NCBI RefSeq assembly: GCF_001548475.1
Contig: NZ_LRUJ01000013.1
Location: forward strand, 1 to 64,000
DNA: 64,000 nt
Origin: Bordetella hinzii LMG 13501
GTDB lineage: Bacteria > Pseudomonadota > Gammaproteobacteria > Burkholderiales > Burkholderiaceae_B
Direction: 5' to 3'
Of the stretch, positions 25,691 through 34,357 are shown piece by piece. Position 1 is the stretch's first letter; the number at the start of each line of letters is the position of its first letter. The position numbers and the translations under genes were made by a program. Under the pieces are notes generated by a model that made no database searches, was not told where the DNA came from, and worked only from the letters and a program-made list of their open reading frames with translations.

Positions 25691-27141
25691 TGCGCGCCTC
25701 CGGTCGCTTGCTTGAGATGAGGCCGGAAACGCCGGCTGCGCGGATCGAAGGCATCGCGCACGCCGTCGGCGAACAGATTGGCGGCCAGCACCAGGGTCAG
25801 CAGGAAGACAAAGGCGGTGAGCAGATTCCACCAGATCATGGGATCGCGCGACATTTCCAGGCGCGCGCCGTCGATCATGGACCCGAAGGAGTTCATGCTG
25901 GGATCGACCCCAATCCCCAGGTAGGACAGCACCGCCTCGTAGAGCACCAGCCCGGAAAACTCCAGCACGGCCGTGATGAGCACGATATGCATGACATTGG
26001 GCAGCAAGTGGCGCGCCATGATGCGCCAGTGCGATACCCCGAAGGCGCGCGCCGCCTGGATGTACTCCTGCTCGCGCAGCTTGAGCGTTTCGGCGCGCAG
26101 CAGCCGGCACAGCGCCGACCAGCCCGTCAGGCCCAGGATCATGCACAGCAGGAAGAGACGCGCGTCGGCGCGCGCCGCCGAGGTGTCGAAATACTCGGCG
26201 TGGTTCTCGATATAGACCTGCATCATGAGCGAACAAGCGGCCACCAGCAGGACGCCGGGGATGGAGGTCAGCGTGGTGTAGATATATTGGATGACATCGT
26301 CGACCTTGCCCTTGAAATAGCCGGCGGCGATCCCGAAGACAATGGCCGGCGGCAGCATGGCCAGGGTGGTGAGCGTCCCTATCACCAGCGCCGTGCGTAT
26401 GCTCTTGAGCGCCTGCCAGAGCACGTCATTGCCGGTGCGGTCGGTGCCCAGAACGTGATAACCGGTGGCCAGGCCCGCCAGGGCTCCGCCCACCAGGCAC
26501 AGGACGGCCAGCGTCAGCAGCATGGCGCGCCAGGGCACCAGGCTGTTGCCACGCAGCAGGTCGGCCACGCTCACCCTGCCCGGGCCCCGGCGGCGGGCGA
26601 GAAACACGGCCAGCACGCCGGCCGCCAGCAGCGCCACCGCCAGCCCGGCGGCCAGCCCGCGCGCCAGGCGGGCGCGGATGTCCGGCCGGGTTTCGGCCGC
26701 GGGGTCGGCCAGGTGGGCGCCGCCGTGGCGCAGGCGGGGAAAATCGCGGCTGACCGTGCCGTCGTCGGCCACCATGCTCTCCTTGGTGAACTGGTGCGAA
26801 GCCAGCGGCGCGGAATAGGTTTTCTCGGGCCTGGCCAGCACGGACGGCGCCATCAGGCTGTCCAGCAGCGAGGTGACGGCCGGCGCATAGGCCGGGGGCG
26901 CGTCGGCGGCGGCCGAGGGCGCTGGCGGCAGGCGCAGCTGGAAATGCACGGAATCCAGCAGCCCCACCACGACAAAGCAGGACAGCACCACGGCCGAGCA
27001 CATGGCCGGCGCGTCGGCTGCCACGCGGCGCCAGGTTGCGCGCAAGGCGGGGCTGCGCCGCACGCGCCACACATAGGCCAAGACGGCCAGGACCATCAGG
27101 AAAAGGGCGATGTCCGTCCAGAGGAAGATGAATCGGGGCAT
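25687..27141 (-). CDS. Peptide ABC transporter permease, enlarged YejE-like
   Basis: This inner-membrane permease is 484 aa against about 340 for E. coli YejE. The C-terminal 300 residues are a DppC/OppC-type domain (LGTDRTGNDVLWQALKSIRTALVIG, EAA loop EYIQAARAFGVSHWRIMARHLLPNVM). The N-terminal part adds two or three helices (7-25, 43-62, about 145-170) enclosing a hydrophilic loop of about 80 residues. I start at ATG 27141. It lies 5 bases after yejB and overlaps the ATPase gene. Confidence 0.88.
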   Translation of the reverse strand: MPRFIFLWTDIALFLMVLAVLAYVWRVRRSPALRATWRRVAADAPAMCSAVVLSCFVVVGLLDSVHFQLRLPPAPSAAADAPPAYAPAVTSLLDSLMAPSVLARPEKTYSAPLASHQFTKESMVADDGTVSRDFPRLRHGGAHLADPAAETRPDIRARLARGLAAGLAVALLAAGVLAVFLARRRGPGRVSVADLLRGNSLVPWRAMLLTLAVLCLVGGALAGLATGYHVLGTDRTGNDVLWQALKSIRTALVIGTLTTLAMLPPAIVFGIAAGYFKGKVDDVIQYIYTTLTSIPGVLLVAACSLMMQVYIENHAEYFDTSAARADARLFLLCMILGLTGWSALCRLLRAETLKLREQEYIQAARAFGVSHWRIMARHLLPNVMHIVLITAVLEFSGLVLYEAVLSYLGIGVDPSMNSFGSMIDGARLEMSRDPMIWWNLLTAFVFLLTLVLAANLFADGVRDAFDPRSRRFRPHLKQATGGAQ

Positions 27142-27146
27142 GGCGG

Positions 27147-28124
27147 TCACTCGAAACGCACGCGGGGATCGGCCAGCGTATAGGAGATGTCGGCGAGGAT
27201 GAGGCCCAGGATGTAGAGCACGGACCCCAGGAACACCATGGCGCGCACGATGGAGAAGTCCTGCGCATTGATGGCATCGATGGTGTAGCTGCCCAGGCCC
27301 GGAATGCCGAAGAAGGATTCGGCGATCAGGCTGCCCATGAAGAGCAGCGGAATGGCCGAGACCGTGCTCGTGAGGATGGGCAGCAGGGCGTTGCGCAACA
27401 CATGCCGGAACAGCACCAGCGTCTCGCTCAGGCCCTTGGCGCGGGCGGTGCGCACATAGTCCTTGCCGATCTCCTCGAGGAAGATGCTGCGGTAGAACCT
27501 GGCCTCGGGCCCCAGCCGCGAGATGACGGCCACCAGCACCGGCAGCGCCAGGAACTTGATGCTGCCCAGCCCATCCGCGTAGCCCGAATAAGGCACCAGC
27601 TGCCACAGCTTGGCGAACAGCCACTGCCCCGCGATGATGTAGAACAGGCTGGAGATCGACAGCAGTATCACGCAGACGACCACGCCCCAGAAGTCCAGCC
27701 GGGTCGCCCGGAAGAACACCAGCGTGAGCGAAAAGACGATGCTGGCGAACAGCCCGAGGAAGAAGGATGGCAAGGCCAGGGCCAGGCTGGGCCACATGCG
27801 TGTCTTGATTTCGCGGCCGATGTCGCGGCCGGCATCGGAAGCGCCGAAGTCCATGGCCAGCAAGGGAACGGAACGCTGGTAGAACACCGTGTCGGTGTAG
27901 CGTTCAAGCCCGGATTGCGCGGAGTTCAGAAAGAGCGGCTTGTCGTAGCCCCGGTCGGCCTTCCATTTGTCGATGGCGTCCTGGCTGGTGCGCTGCCCGC
28001 CGATGGCCAGCCGCGCCATGTCGTCGGGCGTATTGACCGCGAAGAACAGGATGAAGGTAAAGAGATTGACGCCTATGAGGATCAACACCCCATACAGCAG
28101 CCGGCGCAGCACATAGCTTGTCAT
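27147..28124 (-). CDS. Peptide ABC transporter permease, YejB-like
   Basis: This 325-aa permease is of the DppB type. Its first helix is YVLRRLLYGVLILIGVNLFTFILFFAV and the EAA loop is EEIGKDYVRTARAKGLSETLVLFRHVLRNALLPILT. The ATG at 28124 overlaps the binding-protein stop by 4 bases. It pairs with the YejE-like permease in the membrane. Confidence 0.9.
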   Translation of the reverse strand: MTSYVLRRLLYGVLILIGVNLFTFILFFAVNTPDDMARLAIGGQRTSQDAIDKWKADRGYDKPLFLNSAQSGLERYTDTVFYQRSVPLLAMDFGASDAGRDIGREIKTRMWPSLALALPSFFLGLFASIVFSLTLVFFRATRLDFWGVVVCVILLSISSLFYIIAGQWLFAKLWQLVPYSGYADGLGSIKFLALPVLVAVISRLGPEARFYRSIFLEEIGKDYVRTARAKGLSETLVLFRHVLRNALLPILTSTVSAIPLLFMGSLIAESFFGIPGLGSYTIDAINAQDFSIVRAMVFLGSVLYILGLILADISYTLADPRVRFE

Positions 28125-30367
28125 GATTGTCGCTCCCGGGCGCCAAACGCGGTCTGGCGCTCGCGCCGTTTCAGCGTGATATAGGAAGGAATGATGGCCA
28201 GCAGGATAAGCAGCAGCACGAGGCCCAGCGGCCACCAGCGAGGTCGGTTCCATTGGTCGGTCTTCTGTACGCGCAGCGCGGGGTCGACCTTCATGTACTG
28301 CAAGGTGTTGCGCACCATCTGGGTGGGTTTGGCGTTGCCCACCCACTGCTGGTAGGCGCCGCCTGACATCGGGAAGTAGCCGAACATCCAGACCGCGTCG
28401 CGCCTGACCACGTCGACCATGCGGGCGATGATGGCTTCTTTCTCGGGGCCGTCATCGAGGAACTTCATTTGCTCGAAGAGGCGGTCGTACTCGGGGTTTT
28501 CGTAGTTGGCCGCGTTCTCGCCGCCGCTCTTGGCCTTGGCATTGGGCCCGTAGAGCAGGAACAGGAAGTTCTCGGCGTCGGGATAGTCGGCGTTCCAGCC
28601 CCAGAAGAAGAGCTGGGCCGTGCCGCGTCGCATCTTGTCCTGGAAGCGGTTGTAGTCGGTCGAGCGCACATCCATCTGGATGCCGATCTTGGCCAGCTGC
28701 CGCCGCATCCAGTCGAACTGCGGGCTGGCGCCCGCGCCGGTCATGGCGTCGTAGTAGAGCACCAGCGGCGCGCCGGTCTGGGCATTGCGCCCGCCCGGGT
28801 AGCCGGCCTGGGCCAGCAGGTCGCGCGCCACGTCGAGCGGCTTGCGCACGGGCTTGCCGTCGACCAGCCGGTAGACCACGGGGTTGTAGCCCTCGGGCAG
28901 GGGCTGGTAGCCCAGCACCCCGGGCGGCACCGGCCCATAGGCGGCGGCGGCCTGGCCGTTCTCGAAGATATTGATGTACTCCTCCCAGTCAAAGGCGATA
29001 CTGATGGCCTGGCGCAGCTTGCGGTTGCGCTCGGCCTGCTCCGGCGTATCGCCCTTGCCCACGACGGGATCCAGCCAGTTGAAGCCCATATACCAGTTGG
29101 AGGTCTCGACCGTGGTCGGCAGGCGGATGCCGCGCTCGCGGTAGAGCGCGGCCTTTTCCTGGGAGTCGCCCGCGGCCACCAGCATGGACACGCCATACTC
29201 GCCGCGCTCGACCTGGGGAATGTCGTAATACCCCTGGAGAAACTTGCCGCTCAGGGGCAAGGCTTCTTTTTCGACGCTGAACACCACGCGGTCGATGAAG
29301 GGCGTGGGCTTGCCGCAATCGGCCAGCAGGCCGGCCTGCCTGTCGCCCGGCTCGCCCTCGCAGGGGTAGGGTTCGCCGTGATAATTGGGATTGCGGGCCA
29401 GCACGTGGCGCCAATTGGGGCGCGACTCGACCAGCATATAGGGGCCGGTGCCCACCGGCCAGGTGTTGAGCGACAGGTCATGCTCGGCCATGCCCGGCTG
29501 GCTGTAGAAGCGGTCGGCCTCCCAGGGAATGGGCGCGGTGAAGGTCATCGCCAGCCAGTACTTGAACTGGGGATACTTGCCCTTGACGCGGATGCGCAGC
29601 GTGTGGCGGTCCAGGGCCTGCACGCCGTCAAAACCCTCGGGCTCGCGCAGGTCCAGCCAGGGCAGGTCGCGCGTGCCGGCGGGCAGGCCCTGCCGCTGCG
29701 CGCGGTCCCGCTCGCGCAGGCGCTCGCCGTATTGCTGCATGCCCACGACATACTCGGCCATCAGCGAATAGATGGGCGAGACCACGCGCGGGCTGGCCAG
29801 GCGGCGGAAGGCGTAGACGTAGTCGTCGGCGGTCAGTTCGCGGCTGCCGGTCAGGGGAAAGTCGGGCAGGTAGAACTTGTCGTCCAGCTCGCCCGGGGCC
29901 AGCGGATAGTAGGCGTAGCCGCCATCGGGCTTGCGGGCGAAGGCCGGATGCGGCTGGTAGCGTATGCCCGGGCGCAGCTTGATGTCATAGACGCTTTCGG
30001 CGATACGTTCGCCGGGCGTGTCGTCCGGCAAGGGCCGGCCTTGGGCATCGAGGTAGACCGGATGGGAGATCTCGCTGGCCGCGCGCGGGATGAGCTCGTA
30101 GGGCCGCTTGAGGTAGTGATACCCATAGAGCGGCTCATAGATGTTGTAGGTATACGGCGTCTCGTCGGTGGAATAGGAGCTTGCCGGATCGAGGTACTTG
30201 GGAGAACGCTTGACGAAGGCCGTGTAGAGGGCGTTTTCTTCGAGGGCGCCGGAAAGATAGGGACTGTTGATCGGGCTTTCGCGCGAACAGCCGGCCAATG
30301 CGGCCATCATCGTAAGGGCGGCCAGGCCGCAGCGCAGCAGCCGCCCTGATATGCGATGCAGTTTCAT
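28121..30367 (-). CDS. Peptide-binding lipoprotein (YejA/DppA family) with an extra C-terminal membrane helix
   Basis: This 748-aa protein is longer than YejA of E. coli (about 600). Lipobox LAGC gives lipidated Cys27, followed by Ser28. The central part is an SBP_bac_5 peptide-binding domain (YTYNIYEPLYGY near residue 70, WPVGTGPYMLVESRPNW, LYGPNAKAKSGGENAANYENPEYD). Residues 713-732 (PLGLVLLLILLAIIPSYITL) are a clear membrane helix, and the tail after it is strongly basic, consistent with a cytoplasmic end. So the protein appears anchored at both ends. It is the first gene of the importer operon. Confidence 0.9.
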   Translation of the reverse strand: MKLHRISGRLLRCGLAALTMMAALAGCSRESPINSPYLSGALEENALYTAFVKRSPKYLDPASSYSTDETPYTYNIYEPLYGYHYLKRPYELIPRAASEISHPVYLDAQGRPLPDDTPGERIAESVYDIKLRPGIRYQPHPAFARKPDGGYAYYPLAPGELDDKFYLPDFPLTGSRELTADDYVYAFRRLASPRVVSPIYSLMAEYVVGMQQYGERLRERDRAQRQGLPAGTRDLPWLDLREPEGFDGVQALDRHTLRIRVKGKYPQFKYWLAMTFTAPIPWEADRFYSQPGMAEHDLSLNTWPVGTGPYMLVESRPNWRHVLARNPNYHGEPYPCEGEPGDRQAGLLADCGKPTPFIDRVVFSVEKEALPLSGKFLQGYYDIPQVERGEYGVSMLVAAGDSQEKAALYRERGIRLPTTVETSNWYMGFNWLDPVVGKGDTPEQAERNRKLRQAISIAFDWEEYINIFENGQAAAAYGPVPPGVLGYQPLPEGYNPVVYRLVDGKPVRKPLDVARDLLAQAGYPGGRNAQTGAPLVLYYDAMTGAGASPQFDWMRRQLAKIGIQMDVRSTDYNRFQDKMRRGTAQLFFWGWNADYPDAENFLFLLYGPNAKAKSGGENAANYENPEYDRLFEQMKFLDDGPEKEAIIARMVDVVRRDAVWMFGYFPMSGGAYQQWVGNAKPTQMVRNTLQYMKVDPALRVQKTDQWNRPRWWPLGLVLLLILLAIIPSYITLKRRERQTAFGARERQS

Positions 30368-30457
30368 CAAGACTTTTCCCCGTATGGTGCGCCAGAAGAA
30401 TAGCAAAGCCCTCACACTTGTCATACGGAAACCTGCCCTCTTTTTTCCGGCATTTCG

Positions 30458-31120
30458 CTACTGGCAACGCCGTTCTTTCCAGCAGTCATAACGCCATTTC
30501 CAGGGCTCGACGGCGCCCGGCTGGGCCCATAGCCCGAGGCCGGCCTGCCGGGCCCGGCGCTGCAGCTCGGGCAAGGATTTATCACGAAGGTAATCGCCTC
30601 GCCGGGCCGTATAGGCCCAGGCATAGCCGGCGGCGACCTGCTCGCGGTTGGCCGACCGGCCATCGGGCAGGATGAGCGCGCACAGATCCCGCCCGTACTG
30701 GTCTTTTTCGTAGCACTGGGCGGTCAGGTCCTTGCCGGCGACAAGCCCGGCCAGATGCTGGCGCGAGGCTTCGGCATAGGGCTGGCCCGGCTGGTCCCGC
30801 CCATGGCCGGCCTCGGGGGCATCGATGCTGTCCAGGCGGATGCGCCGCTGCCCGTCGGCGACGCGCAGCGTGACCGTATCGCCGTCGGCCACGTTGACGA
30901 TCGTGCCCTGCAGCCGGTAGCTGGCCTGCGGCAGGCCGGCCGCCGCGCCGGCGGGGGCCGTAGTCGGCGCGGTCGGCGCGGTCGGCGCGGTCGGCGCGGT
31001 CGGCGCGGGCTCGCGATGCCACCAGGCCAGCACCGCCCCGACGGCCAGGGCGGCGGCCAGGCTGGCCACGCGCCGTCCCAGCCGGCGCGAGGCGCTGTTG
31101 GAGAAAACAGGATTGGGCAA
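30458..31120 (-). CDS. Staphylococcal-nuclease-like (thermonuclease) protein
   Basis: This 220-aa protein has an N-terminal membrane anchor or signal (VASLAAALAVGAVLAWW). An Ala-Pro-Thr repeat linker follows (about residues 38-55), then an SNase domain with IVNVADGDTVTLRV, RIRLDSIDAPEAGHG, EKDQYGRDLCALIL and NREQVAAGYAWAYT. The catalytic Arg/Asp/Glu positions look intact, suggesting a periplasmic or membrane-bound calcium-dependent nuclease. The start is TTG at 31120 with GAGG 8 bases upstream. The linker is encoded by a perfect 9-base tandem repeat. Confidence 0.87.
   Translation of the reverse strand: MPNPVFSNSASRRLGRRVASLAAALAVGAVLAWWHREPAPTAPTAPTAPTAPTTAPAGAAAGLPQASYRLQGTIVNVADGDTVTLRVADGQRRIRLDSIDAPEAGHGRDQPGQPYAEASRQHLAGLVAGKDLTAQCYEKDQYGRDLCALILPDGRSANREQVAAGYAWAYTARRGDYLRDKSLPELQRRARQAGLGLWAQPGAVEPWKWRYDCWKERRCQ
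30963..31007. repeat. Five perfect tandem copies of a 9-base unit
   Basis: The unit GTCGGCGCG is repeated five times without error inside the thermonuclease gene. On the coding strand it encodes an Ala-Pro-Thr tripeptide. As 9 is a multiple of 3, gain or loss of copies changes linker length without frameshift. Confidence 0.95.
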
Positions 31121-31145
31121 GACAACCTCGCAGGTTGAGGCCGGC

Positions 31146-32150
31146 TCAGAGCCAGCCGGACTTCCGGAAACGCCAATACAACACGGCGCAGATCGCGGCG
31201 ATCACGCTCAAGGTGATGGGATAGCCCCAGTGGGTCTTGAGTTCCGGCATGTATTCGAAATTCATGCCGTAGATGCCGGCCACGGCGGTGGGCACCGCCA
31301 GGATGGCGGCCCAGGAGGCCAGCTTGCGGGTGGTGTCGTTCTGCTGGCCCTGGCCGATCATGAGGCTGGCTTCGAAGGCGAAGGCCAGGGCCTCGCGCAG
31401 GGCGTTGATGAGTTCATCGACGCGGACCACGCGGTCGGCCACCTCGGCGAAATACGGCCGGGCATGCTCGTCGACGGCCGACATTTCGACCCGCGCCAGG
31501 CGCCGGCAAATCTCGGCCATGGGCGCGATCGCATTGTGGATGCGCAGCAGGTCGCGGCGCTGGCGGTACAGCTTGCGGATATCGGAGTCCTTGGCGCCGC
31601 GGATGAGCAGTTTTTGCTCGGCGTGCTCGACCACGCTTTCGAGCTGGCCGGCCGCCGCCACATAGCGGTCCACCAGCAGATCGAGCAGCTCGGAGGCGAC
31701 ATAGTCGCTGCCGCGCTTGAGCAGTTCGGGCGCGGCCTCCAGGCGCTCGCGCAGCGTGCTGTGGGTGGACAGCGCGCCGCGGCGCACCGTGACCAGGAAG
31801 CCCTCGCCGATCAGATACTGGGTTTCGCCAAAGACGGGCCGGCCGCCCTCGACCTCCACCGTGATGGCCACGATGAGCACCATGTTGCCGTAGTCGATGA
31901 TCTTGGGCCGGCGGTGGGCCTCCAGCATTTCTTCACGGTTCTTGTCGCAGGCGCCCAGCGCGTCGACGACCTGGGCGATGCACTCGGGGCTCGGGTTGCG
32001 CAAACCTATCCATAGCATGCCCTTCTGGCCGCCGACGTAGTCGCCCACCTCGGCGATGGGCACTTCGCGCGCGCGCCGGCCGTCCACATAGGCCACCGAC
32101 GCCACGACCTGGTTGACTGGCGGCTCGGCCGCCGCGGAATCCTGAGCCAT
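31146..32150 (-). CDS. CorA-family magnesium/divalent cation transporter
   Basis: This 334-aa protein has a large cytoplasmic helical domain (1-270) followed by two C-terminal membrane helices. The selectivity signature YGMNFEYMPEL (GMN at the end of helix 1) is present, and the end KSGWL resembles the usual KKxxWL tail. It transports Mg, Co or Zn as a pentamer. The start at ATG 32150 follows GGGGGAG. It lies 25 bases upstream of the thermonuclease gene on the same strand and could be cotranscribed with it. Confidence 0.93.
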   Translation of the reverse strand: MAQDSAAAEPPVNQVVASVAYVDGRRAREVPIAEVGDYVGGQKGMLWIGLRNPSPECIAQVVDALGACDKNREEMLEAHRRPKIIDYGNMVLIVAITVEVEGGRPVFGETQYLIGEGFLVTVRRGALSTHSTLRERLEAAPELLKRGSDYVASELLDLLVDRYVAAAGQLESVVEHAEQKLLIRGAKDSDIRKLYRQRRDLLRIHNAIAPMAEICRRLARVEMSAVDEHARPYFAEVADRVVRVDELINALREALAFAFEASLMIGQGQQNDTTRKLASWAAILAVPTAVAGIYGMNFEYMPELKTHWGYPITLSVIAAICAVLYWRFRKSGWL

Positions 32151-32204
32151 GATCTCCCCCCTTGGACCGACGGCCGGCAATGGCCAGCCATCGGGCATGA
32201 TAGC

Positions 32205-34280
32205 TCAGGAGAATAGCTTGCGTAGCCGCTGGCCGACGTCGATCACCGGGGCGCCCGCGGCGCCTTGCAAGCCCTCGCCGCGCCCGAAAGGCAGCGCCGG
32301 AGGCTTGGGCAGATGCTCGAACAGCGGCATCATGCTGTCGGGCAGGAAGCGCGTGCGCGCGGCGTACACATGGCGGTCGCCCATGCCGCTTTGCTGGTGC
32401 ACATAAAAACGCTGGGGCACGATAACCTGCAGGCGCTCGCGGGCGCGCGTCATGGCCACGTAGAGCAGGCGCCGCTCTTCTTCGATTTCTTCGCCGCTGT
32501 CGGTCGCCATGTCGGAGGGGATGCAGCCGTCCACGGCATTGAGGATGTATACCGCCTTCCATTCCTGGCCCTTGGCCGAATGGATCGTCGACAGAATCAT
32601 ATAGTCCTCGTCCAGCAGCGGCTTGCCGGACTCGTCGCTGGTGGCCGAGGGCGGATCCAGCGTCAGTTCGGTCAGGAAGCGCTCGCGCGTGGGATAACCC
32701 GCCGCCAGCCGGGCCAGCTGTTCGAGGTCGGCGCGGCGCACGCGCGCATCGTCATACAGGTGCTCCAGCAGCGGCGCGTACCAGGCCAGGGCGAGGTCGA
32801 TGTCCGCCGGCCAGCTCGCCTGCCGCCCGCGCAGCGCCGCGAAGACGGCCACCAGCCCCTCCCATTGCGGACCGGCGCCCGGCTTGAAGGCCGCCAGGCA
32901 GGCCAGGGGATCGGCGGCCTCGGCCAGGGCGTCCATGAGCTTGCCGGCCGTGGCCGGCCCGACGCCGGGCAGCAGCTGGGCCACACGGAAACCCGCCATG
33001 CGCGAGCGCGGATTCTCGGCCCAGCGCAGCAGCGACAGCAGGTCCTTGACGTGCGCGGCCTCCAGAAAGCGCAGGCCGCCGAACTTCACGAAGGGGATAT
33101 TGCGGCGCGTCAGTTCCAGTTCGAGCGCGGCGCTGTGGCTGGCGGCGCGAAACAGCGCGGCCTGCGCGGTCAGGCGCATGCCCTCCTCGCGCCGGGCCAG
33201 GACCTGGTCGGCCACCCAGCGCGCCTGGCCGGCCTCGTCGCTCACATTGACCAGCTCGGGTTTCTGCGCGCTGGCACGGTCGGTCCACAAGGCCTTGGCG
33301 TAGCGCTCCGGCGCCTCGGCGATCACGGCGTTGGAGGCGTCCAGTATGGGCTGCGTGCTGCGGTAATTGCGCTCCAGCGCAATGACATGGGCGCCGAATT
33401 GGCGCGGAAAATCCAGGATGTTGCGCACGGTCGCGGCGCGGAAGGCATAGATGGACTGGGCGTCATCGCCCACGACGGTCAGGCCGCGCCCGTCGGGCTT
33501 CATGGACAGCAGGATGCCGGCCTGCAGGCGGTTGGTGTCCTGGTATTCGTCGACCAGCACATGGTCAAAGCGCGACGACACATCGCGCGCGATGCCCGGG
33601 TCGGCCATCATTTCGGCCCAATACAGCAGCAGATCGTCGTAGTCCAGGATCTGCTGCGCCTGTTTGGCCTGCATATAGGCCTGGAACAAGCGCTTGAGCT
33701 CGTGCTCCCATTGAGCGCACCAGGGAAAGGCGCGCGCCAGCACATCGCCCAGGGCATCCTGGCTGTTGATCACGCGCGAATAGATGGACAGGCAGGTGCC
33801 CTTGAGCGGGAAGCGGTTCTGCGTGGCCGTCAGGCCCAGCTCGTGGCGCAGCATGCCCATGAGGTCTTCGGCGTCGCTGCGGTCATGGACCGTGAAGGCT
33901 TCGGACAGGCCGATGCGCTTGGCGCAGTCGCGCAGCAAGCGCGCGCCGATGCTGTGGAAGGTGCCCGCCCAGGGCAAGGAGGGCGCGGCGCCGTCCAGCT
34001 TCATGACCCGGCGCAGCACGCTCGCCACCCGGCGGTCCATCTCCTGGGCCGCGCGGCGCGAAAACGTCAGCAACAGCAGGCGCTGGGGATCGGCGCCATG
34101 CCGGATCAGATGCGCCACGCGATGCGCCAGGGTGCTGGTCTTGCCCGACCCCGCCCCGGCGATCACCAGGAGGGCGGACGCGGGCGCCGCGCCGGGCGCC
34201 ACGCCATAGGTGGCGGCCTCGCGTTGCTGGGGGTTGAGTTCGTCCAGCGGATCGCTGGCCTCGGCGGTCGGTTTCGTCAT
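32205..34280 (-). CDS. UvrD/Rep-type ATP-dependent DNA helicase, SOS-box preceded
   Basis: This superfamily 1A helicase is 691 aa. Q-motif LNPQQREAA, Walker A AGAGSGKTSTLAHRVAHLI, motif II VDEYQDTN, motif III VVGDDAQSIYAFRAA, motif IV FPRQFGAHVIALERNYRS, motif V HSAKGQEWKAVYI and motif VI RRLLYVAMTRARERLQV are all visible. It may act in repair or replication restart. The ATG at 34280 lies only nine bases from a consensus LexA box and has no visible Shine-Dalgarno sequence, so the mRNA may be nearly leaderless. It is divergent from the DUF72 gene. Confidence 0.92.
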   Translation of the reverse strand: MTKPTAEASDPLDELNPQQREAATYGVAPGAAPASALLVIAGAGSGKTSTLAHRVAHLIRHGADPQRLLLLTFSRRAAQEMDRRVASVLRRVMKLDGAAPSLPWAGTFHSIGARLLRDCAKRIGLSEAFTVHDRSDAEDLMGMLRHELGLTATQNRFPLKGTCLSIYSRVINSQDALGDVLARAFPWCAQWEHELKRLFQAYMQAKQAQQILDYDDLLLYWAEMMADPGIARDVSSRFDHVLVDEYQDTNRLQAGILLSMKPDGRGLTVVGDDAQSIYAFRAATVRNILDFPRQFGAHVIALERNYRSTQPILDASNAVIAEAPERYAKALWTDRASAQKPELVNVSDEAGQARWVADQVLARREEGMRLTAQAALFRAASHSAALELELTRRNIPFVKFGGLRFLEAAHVKDLLSLLRWAENPRSRMAGFRVAQLLPGVGPATAGKLMDALAEAADPLACLAAFKPGAGPQWEGLVAVFAALRGRQASWPADIDLALAWYAPLLEHLYDDARVRRADLEQLARLAAGYPTRERFLTELTLDPPSATSDESGKPLLDEDYMILSTIHSAKGQEWKAVYILNAVDGCIPSDMATDSGEEIEEERRLLYVAMTRARERLQVIVPQRFYVHQQSGMGDRHVYAARTRFLPDSMMPLFEHLPKPPALPFGRGEGLQGAAGAPVIDVGQRLRKLFS

Positions 34281-34289
34281 GGCAATACA

Positions 34290-34305
34290 CTGTATATTTA
34301 TACAG
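34290..34305. promoter_or_regulatory. LexA (SOS) box
   Basis: CTGTATATTTATACAG matches the CTGT-N8-ACAG consensus exactly, with the AT-rich centre of strong boxes. It lies between the helicase gene (minus, start at 34280) and the DUF72 gene (plus, start at 34358). On the minus strand the box contains TATAAA, a possible -10, so LexA would block polymerase directly. Confidence 0.88.
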
Positions 34306-34357
34306 AATATACCGCGTTCCGACCGCGCGCCCCGGCGCGCGTCTTCCCCCTCTCTGT

